Source: Gnetum montanum
Taxonomy: Eukaryota; Streptophyta; Gnetopsida; Gnetales; Gnetaceae
DNA length: 64,000 nt
Assembly (NCBI GenBank): GCA_015680685.1
Contig: MNCI01000651.1
Span: 876,030 to 940,029, forward strand
Direction of reading: 5' to 3'
This document shows positions 58,331 to 64,000 of the stretch, piece after piece. Below the pieces are notes generated by a model, which saw only the letters and a program-made list of their open reading frames with translations, was not told the origin of the DNA and ran no database searches. The stretch's first letter is position 1. Each line of letters opens with the position of its first letter. A program made the position numbers and the translations under genes.

Positions 58331-58900
58331 TAACAAAGAAAGATACTCCATTTTTCTAGACTACAGAATGTGAATAATCATTCCAATAGCTAAAAGAAAA
58401 ACTTGTAGAAACTCCAATCCTACAAGCACTCGATTGGTCTAGACCATTTCATGTTATGATATATGCATCAAATTATGCCTTGGGAGTTGTGCTTATGTAG
58501 TTAGATGATAAGAAATGGCCATATTACATCCACTACACTAGTCGAAGCATTGTGGGTGCACAATTGAACTACACCACCAAAGAAAAGGAATTGATGGTAG
58601 TGGTGTTCACTCTAGAAAAGTTTAGGCATTATGTGCTTGGATACAAAGTGCTTGTGCACACAAACCATAGTGCCATCCACTTCCTGAAGAATAAGCCAAT
58701 GATGAGCTCCTATGTCATATGATGGCTAGTGATCTTACAAGAATTTGATCTCACTATGATAGATTGAAAGGGCACTAAGAATGTGGTCACTGATCACTTA
58801 TCTTGGTTACGATGGGATAATAAAGAGGAAGAAAGTGCACTATTTGATATGTTTCTTGATGAACTCCTCTTTGTTGGGGCTATAACTAAATAATTGCCCA
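58331..58900 (+). pseudogene. RNase H (element A)
   Basis: W-S-R-P-F-H-V-M-I-Y-A-S-N-Y-A-L-G-V-V-L (the catalytic D of C-D-A-S is Y), then Y-T-T-K-E-K-E-L-M-V-V-V-F, H-T-N-H-S-A-I-H-F-L and V-T-D-H-L-S. Long parts of one frame stay open. No second RNase H follows, unlike in family 2. Confidence 0.8.
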
Positions 58901-58969
58901 ATGAGCCTAAATGATATGATGACATTCTCATCTATCTTCTTAGCCAAGAGATGCCATAAGGGTTGGACC

Positions 58970-60250
58970 ACCGAAAGAAACTATAATTTCTTCACCAAGT
59001 AAAATGCTTCATGGAGAACAACAGACACCTCTACAAGGTGTGCACCAATGACCTAGTTCATTGGTGTGTCCTTAATGCTGATCAACTACATGTTCTCCAA
59101 GATTCTTATGAAGGTCCTTGTGAAGGCCACTATGTTGGGAGATGCATAGCCATTTCTTGATGGTTGGGTACTATTGGCCAATAATCATTAGGGATGCTCA
59201 TCAATATGTTCACTCTTGTGAATGATGCCAACAAGATGGTGGAATGACCACTCAAATGAAGGGACCTCAACAATGGATTCAACCACTAGAATCCTTTGCC
59301 ATCTAGGGAATTGATTTCATGGGTCCCATCACACCCATGTCAAATGGAAAGGCATACATCATAGTTGTTTTTGACTATTGTACAAAATGGGTAGAAGTAG
59401 TAGTTATCACTAACTGTACATCTTCTACTACTACTTGGTTTGTACAAAAAAATGTTGTAAATAGGTTTGATATGCCATGTGCATTAATTTTTGATAATGG
59501 AACTCACTTTACATGCACTACTTTTCAAAAGCTCATGCAATGCTTAGGGGTTGAACATAAACTCATAACATCCTACCATCCCCAAGCCAATGGTCAAGCT
59601 GATGTTACTAATAGGGAAATCACAAGGATTCTAACAAGAACTATTAGGAAATATAGGAAAGACTGGAGCATGAAACTTAATGATGCGCTTTGGGCCTACT
59701 GCTCAACATGAAAACTTCCTAGAGGCTACTCTCCCTATGAGCTTATGTATGGAAAATTACCAACACTTCCTATTCAATATAAGCTTCATACACTTTCAAT
59801 AGTGTATGACCTCAACCTTGACTTGAGTCTAGCATAAAAAGAAAGACTACTAAATCTCAACTTGCTAGACAAAAACTGATTGGTGGCCCTATCATTTAAC
59901 GAGTTGCATAAGGCCTACAACAAAAAGTGTCATGACCTTAAAATTAGGAAAGTCAAATTTCAACCAAGAGATAAGGTTCTCTACTGGAATCCCACACTTG
60001 TACCTCAACGAACAAGTTCCAAACATTGCAAGAAGGACCTTATATAATTTATGAAACTTTTCCTTTTAAAACCATGATGATCTACAAACCTGAGAGCCTA
60101 GACAAGAAATAGTTGGTCAACATACAACAAGTTAAACCTTTCCATGAGCATAAGATAGAAAATACAATAAATGCCTCATCGAATGGACAACCACACTCCA
60201 TATTTTGAATCTCCTTCTTTCAACTCAGTCATGGGGGAGATGGCCATCCA
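58970..60250 (+). pseudogene. Integrase and pol C-terminus (element A)
   Basis: Zinc region (H-Q-Y-V-H-S-C-E-stop-C-Q-Q at about 59200-59235), then stop-G-I-D-F-M, F-D-N-G-T-H-F and A-N-G-Q-A-D-V-T-N. The first two catalytic aspartates are kept, but the glutamate is aspartate. Open stretch 59319-59711. Then the G-Y-S-P-Y-E-L-M-Y-G box and K-V-K-F-Q-P-R-D-K-V-L-Y-W. Copy B (1-1087) has a different catalytic loss. Confidence 0.85.
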
Positions 60251-62106
60251 TGCTAACTATATAAGTGGCTCCTCAGTTTTTCACCATTTTTGTTTTACAC
60301 ATTTTTGTTTGCAACTTTTTTTTTACACATTCTTGATTTTACATATTCTTGTTTTCATGTTATTACTCTTTTCTAATTTTTTTTACAACATCATTAGTAC
60401 ATTTTTTAATTCTTGAATATTTTATGCTTTCTTTTATATTTTTTTTTACTCTAATGCAACTTTCTAACTTTTTGTTAATAAGTGCTAGGTATAGTGGTAA
60501 TTCGTTGCTTAATGGTGGTATGTACTATTTTTTTATTTGATTGTTGGTGTCTAGATTCTAGCCTTGAATTTTGTTACTGATAATGAGGACATGGTTTCTT
60601 TTCATGAAACAAGCAATGAGTCCACAACATCCACCCATCAACAAACTCTATGGTTTTCCTTATTCTAGAAATGTGCAATCCCTTTTTCATTAACAAAACT
60701 ATAACAAATTTGTGACTTGGTAGTTTCAAGAATTGGAAAGGATTTAAAGGTTTGAACACAATGTGACTTCAAAGGGATTCAATATTCTTTATGCTTTTCT
60801 ACTTACTTGGGTACATGTGTGTTTTCATGGATTTCTTATCATTCCATGTCAACCAATAAAGGCAGTTGAATAAGTCTTTGCATGATATGGTTCTCATAAA
60901 AAAACAATGGGAATTTAGAGAACACCCCTTAGACACAATAAATAAATAAGTCTTTGCACAGTTTGGTTTTCATTTCAAAGAAAAATTGATGGGAATTCAA
61001 AGCACATCCCTTAGATAGAATAAATAGGCTACAAGCACTAGTTATGGGACTAGAAAGACATGTTACTCATTCTTGAAGGTCCTCCTAACTAAGGCCCTTT
61101 CTCACTTCCTAGTTCTCTTTTCTCCTCTCATAAAGAATGGTGGTTGTTCTATGGAAGCACTCTTGTGTCTCAAGGGGTGGATTGGTCTTAGAATGATGAT
61201 GCAAAGTCACTGAATGTGGTTGCTTTTGGTCTAGACTAAGGATGGATCTTATCAAGTCATTTAACCATAAAATTCACAAGGGACTTCATGTAACCTTAAT
61301 CAGGAACTCCATTCCACTCTCTCTCACCCATCTATGCTTTCCATGTCTCACCTCACTACTGGTTTCATGTTCTTGTTTGATGTCCTAGTTTGAACTGTCA
61401 AAATTCTTTGGTAGTTTCTTCCAAGTTTTCCTACTTAACCTTCCGTAACCATTAATCATCCACGGAGCCCATAGACTCCTTGGTTTGAAGTTATGCAAGG
61501 GTAGTAAAAGGCTTGTGCCTACTTTGAAGAGGATCCACTTGCATCTCTTCTGGTTGGGTTAGTTAAGTTCTTTATCATTAGACACTCTCATAATCAAATC
61601 CTTTTGTTTACCTCATCAGTGACATCTAATTGTGCACATCTTCACAATGTTTATTAGTGAAACCTTTAATTATTACTGTTGTAAGTTCTTATACGCTCTT
61701 CAATCATTTCATCCTATTTAACTTTTTCCAATTTAATGGACCACTTATCTATTTTACCCTATTTGTTAGTTTCCCACTAACACTCCTAAAGGAATCAATC
61801 TACCACAATCACAACCTAACTGAGTGTAAACACCGATGAGACAAGGTACTTAGTAGCTATGTGTTACATATTGCATACTAATTCATAATTTTGTTATGAT
61901 TGCAATAAGCATGGATTGGAAGCGAAAATATCTTCACTAAAGGATGAGGTAGGAGTACCACACAACAATGACTATTCATGATCATTGGATCTCCTCTCTT
62001 ACTCTTCAGCTGCCAAGAGGCATGGATGCTAATTTCACCTAGGGTGTTCTCTTCTCTTGTCATCAACACCCAAATTTTGTAAAAGATTGTATATCCATAC
62101 ACTTGC
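60251..62106 (+). other. 3' spacer of element A
   Basis: 60251-61275 equals the T-rich spacer of B (1088-2068). 61276-62106 has no counterpart in B; a part near 61470-61560 matches the spacer of D (minus strand 37600-37520). No second ORF is visible before H interrupts at 62107. Open frames here (60171-60540, 61630-61839) are low-complexity. Confidence 0.6.
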
Positions 62107-62188
62107 TAATGAGACATGAAATTGCTCATATTGCTGGTAGTCGCGTTAAGGCACCCATGATAAGGCACCCACGTTATATCATGGGTCA

Positions 62189-62275
62189 CGATATCGTGTA
62201 TGCGTTGTATCATGGGCTACGATATCGCGTACGCGATATCGCGTCTTCCCTACGATATTGCGTACGTGATATCGC
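62189..62275 (+). promoter_or_regulatory. CpG-rich GATATC palindromes in the U3 of H
   Basis: Four palindromic GATATC or GATATT cores occur here. Bases 62220-62241 form a perfect 22-bp palindrome with CGATATCGCG at its left and its mirror at its right. TATAAATA follows 17 bases after the last core. Other family 1 LTRs have the same array with CG turned to TG or CA. Confidence 0.65.
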
Positions 62276-62699
62276 AGTCAGCCGTAATTTCTATAAATAA
62301 GAGGCCGCTCTCCCTCATTTGACATCCCAGTTTAGCGTAGTGAAGCTCTGGTAGTTTGATCCCTCCAGAGTTAGATTTTTTCCTATGTCTACCGGCAGTG
62401 TGGTGAATGTAATTGTACGGTGTCTTTATTCGAGTGTGCTGCACTTGGACACGTACATGACCGGAAATAAAGATCGAGATTACTTCATCATTGCAACATT
62501 CACTTAGTTTATTTATTTGTTATTTATTTAATGTTATTTATTGCTTTCATAGCACGGTGTGAGTACGACTTGGCTACGAGCATCTACGGATGTGTCCGAC
62601 TAGTCAAGGAATCGGTTGCCCATCGCGATTAGTCTCTTGCCCTTAAACTCCTAGAAGCAGAACGAGTACGACTTGATTACGAGCATTTAAGTGTGACTG

Positions 62700-62830
62700 C
62701 TTGGTAGCCCAGTGGTGTAGCTAGGGGGATCTACGCTTGGTAACCCAATGGCGTATTTGGGGTCTGCACTTGGTAATCCCAGTGGCGTACCTAGGATCTA
62801 CGCTTGGTAGTCCCAGTGGTAGTCATGCAC
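62700..62830 (+). repeat. Four-unit 33-36 bp repeat in the LTR of H
   Basis: Units start CTTGGTA(A/G)(C/T)CCCA at 62700, 62736, 62769 and 62803. The other family 1 LTRs hold two units. Confidence 0.85.
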
Positions 62831-63164
62831 GAAGTCCAAGATGTGTACGGTTGATCAAGGAATCAGTTGCTCGTCGCACTTAGGCTAGATTAGATTTCTT
62901 ACCTTTTCCTCCTAGTTTAGATTAGTTAATATTATTTTCCACTGCCTTCAGGAGTAGCGTTAGAATTAGAACACATCATACACCTCATCTAGACTAAACC
63001 ATACGTGACATATGCAAAACTAGTCTAGGTGGGAAGACAGCGAACTGCGACCTAAGGCTAACTATCTAGGTGCCACAACTAGTCCATCTACGGAGTTCGA
63101 CCGGATCGCGCGTGCGACACTCGTTTCGTATGATTGAGTGTAGGGGTACCTCGCCACTCATCAT

Positions 63165-63182
63165 AGGCGTCGTTGCCGAGGA
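63165..63182 (+). other. tRNA-Asp primer binding site (element H)
   Basis: AGGCGTCGTTGCCGAGGA matches the complement of the 3' end of plant tRNA-Asp at 15 of 18 bases. It defines the primer for family 1. Confidence 0.85.
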
Positions 63183-63298
63183 TGGTGCTAGTTATCTAGA
63201 TTAGTTATATCATACAAGGTTGCTGTAAAGAACTTAAAGATATATCTCTTAGGAAGAAGAAGTAATTAAAAAAGTCACATCTAAATTCACACACAATC

Positions 63299-64000
63299 AT
63301 GCCTCTCCTACAAGATGATAATCATGCCACACTTAGTGAGGAATTTCATTGGAGAACCAACGAACCATATGATGATGAAGATTGGAGTATGTAATTTGAG
63401 GTGGGGGTTTCTTATAAGAATGAACGAAAACAACGTCATCGCAACACACGAAAACATAACTTAATTGATGACGATGAACCCCACTGGCCACTACAAGCCT
63501 AACGCAAATACAAGAGGCTGTTCGAATCTCACGTAGGCATCGTAAAGAGAGCCGACTACCCAGGCTTGATTTAAACAACTTTCCTACATTTTCAGGAGGC
63601 GATGACTTAGACCCATATCAACATTTACAAGCCTTCTATGATGCTTGTACATGGAACAAAATTGATAATAGGTGGCAAAAACTTAAGCTCTTCCCTATGA
63701 CACTCATTGACCAAGCAAAAGTATGGTATAGATCATTAAAACCAAATTCGATACGACGCTGGTCAACAATGGTAGAGGTCTTTAACGAAAAATATCAACC
63801 CTACGCAAGAATGTCAGCCTTGAGGAAACAAATCCAAGAATGGAAACAAGCAAAACATGAACCCTTGGACATGGCCTTAGAAAGATATTACGCATTGTTA
63901 AACAACTGTCCAGGCCATGGGTTTTCCGAGGAAAGGCTAATGTACCATATCATTGATGGGCTACGTAATGAAACAAGAGAGACCTTAGGAACATATGCCC
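63299..64000 (+). pseudogene. gag, partial (element H)
   Basis: ATG at 63299 (M-P-L-L-Q-D). One stop near 63393 and one frameshift near 63480 break the N-terminal part. From about 63482 to the window end the frame is open for over 170 codons and matches D: L-D-L-N-N-F, D-P-Y-Q-H-L-Q-A-F, A-K-V-W-Y, E-P-L-D-M-A-L-E-R-Y-Y. The gene continues beyond the window. Confidence 0.85.

Larger units (their letters stand above)
53023..62106 (+). mobile_element. Element A: Athila-like Ty3/gypsy element
   Basis: Order: 5' LTR, tRNA-Asp primer site, gag, zinc knuckle, protease, RT, RNase H, integrase, spacers. The 3' end is not in view because element H starts at 62107. Left flank is the RNase H of G. All domains carry stops. 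It is the only family 1 copy in the window with pol, so its kind may have supplied enzymes for D. Confidence 0.85.
62107..63163 (+). repeat. 5' LTR of element H (1057 bp)
   Basis: Starts TAATGAG (TGATGAG with one change) and ends CTCATCA. It has TATAAATA at 62292-62299 and AATAAA at 62466-62471. It is about 190 bp longer than its relatives because of a partial duplication (GAGTACGACTTGG at 62568 and GAGTACGACTTGA near 62664) and four CTTGGTA units rather than two. Confidence 0.9.
62107..64000 (+). mobile_element. Element H: 5' end of an Athila-like element, least decayed copy
   Basis: 5' LTR, primer site and gag up to the window end. It keeps many CpG sites lost in the other copies, and its primer site is the best preserved. 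The left flank has no purine tract, so it is a separate insertion in the 3' part of A. Confidence 0.85.

Noticed and set aside
61276-62106. 3' LTR of element A
   Set aside because: No purine tract or TGATGAG start before 62107, and the LTR at 62107 is followed by its own primer site and gag.

Overview
This window looks like a piece of a large, repeat-rich plant nuclear genome. I see no host gene with an intact reading frame. Nearly all recognisable sequence is LTR retrotransposon of the Ty3/gypsy class, nested several layers deep and heavily decayed. Most stops look like C-to-T or G-to-A changes, as expected of long-methylated DNA. The species cannot be named from the sequence. I use letters for the elements.

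Family 1 (Athila-like, LTRs TGATGAG...CTCATCA, primer site matching tRNA-Asp) has four members. B (1-3268, +) is the 3' half of a copy. D (13870-41686, -) is a complete non-autonomous copy with ATATT target duplications: it keeps gag and a second ORF but has lost pol. A (53023 to about 62106, +) has gag, protease, RT, RNase H and integrase. H (62107 to the window end, +) has the least decayed LTR and the start of gag.

Family 2 (Tat/Ogre-like, LTRs TGAAACACC...ACTACA) has two members. E (about 5080-12583, +) is truncated at the 5' end and has lost RT to most of integrase. C (15104-34013, -) is an 18.9-kb complete copy inserted in the second ORF of D, with GCAC(G/C) target duplications. C has dual RNase H domains, tandem-repeat linkers between modules and, between protease and RT, a multi-exon gene on the opposite strand (22752-27652) with its own TATA box, splice sites and poly(A) signal. 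E keeps the last exon of the same antisense gene in the same relative place, so the gene appears to belong to the family. This is the most interesting feature of the window.

Family 3 (chromovirus-like, tRNA-iMet type primer site) forms the older background: F (12584-13864 and 41692-42786 onward, -), interrupted by D and cut by E, and G (49205-53022, -), where one LTR separates an RNase H/integrase block from a protease/RT block and A is inserted at the RNase H.

The nesting order is C in D in F, E in F, A in G, and H in the 3' part of A. The stretches 3269-5079 and 42787-49000 are AT-rich and hold no recognisable gene; they contain a few local repeats described below.
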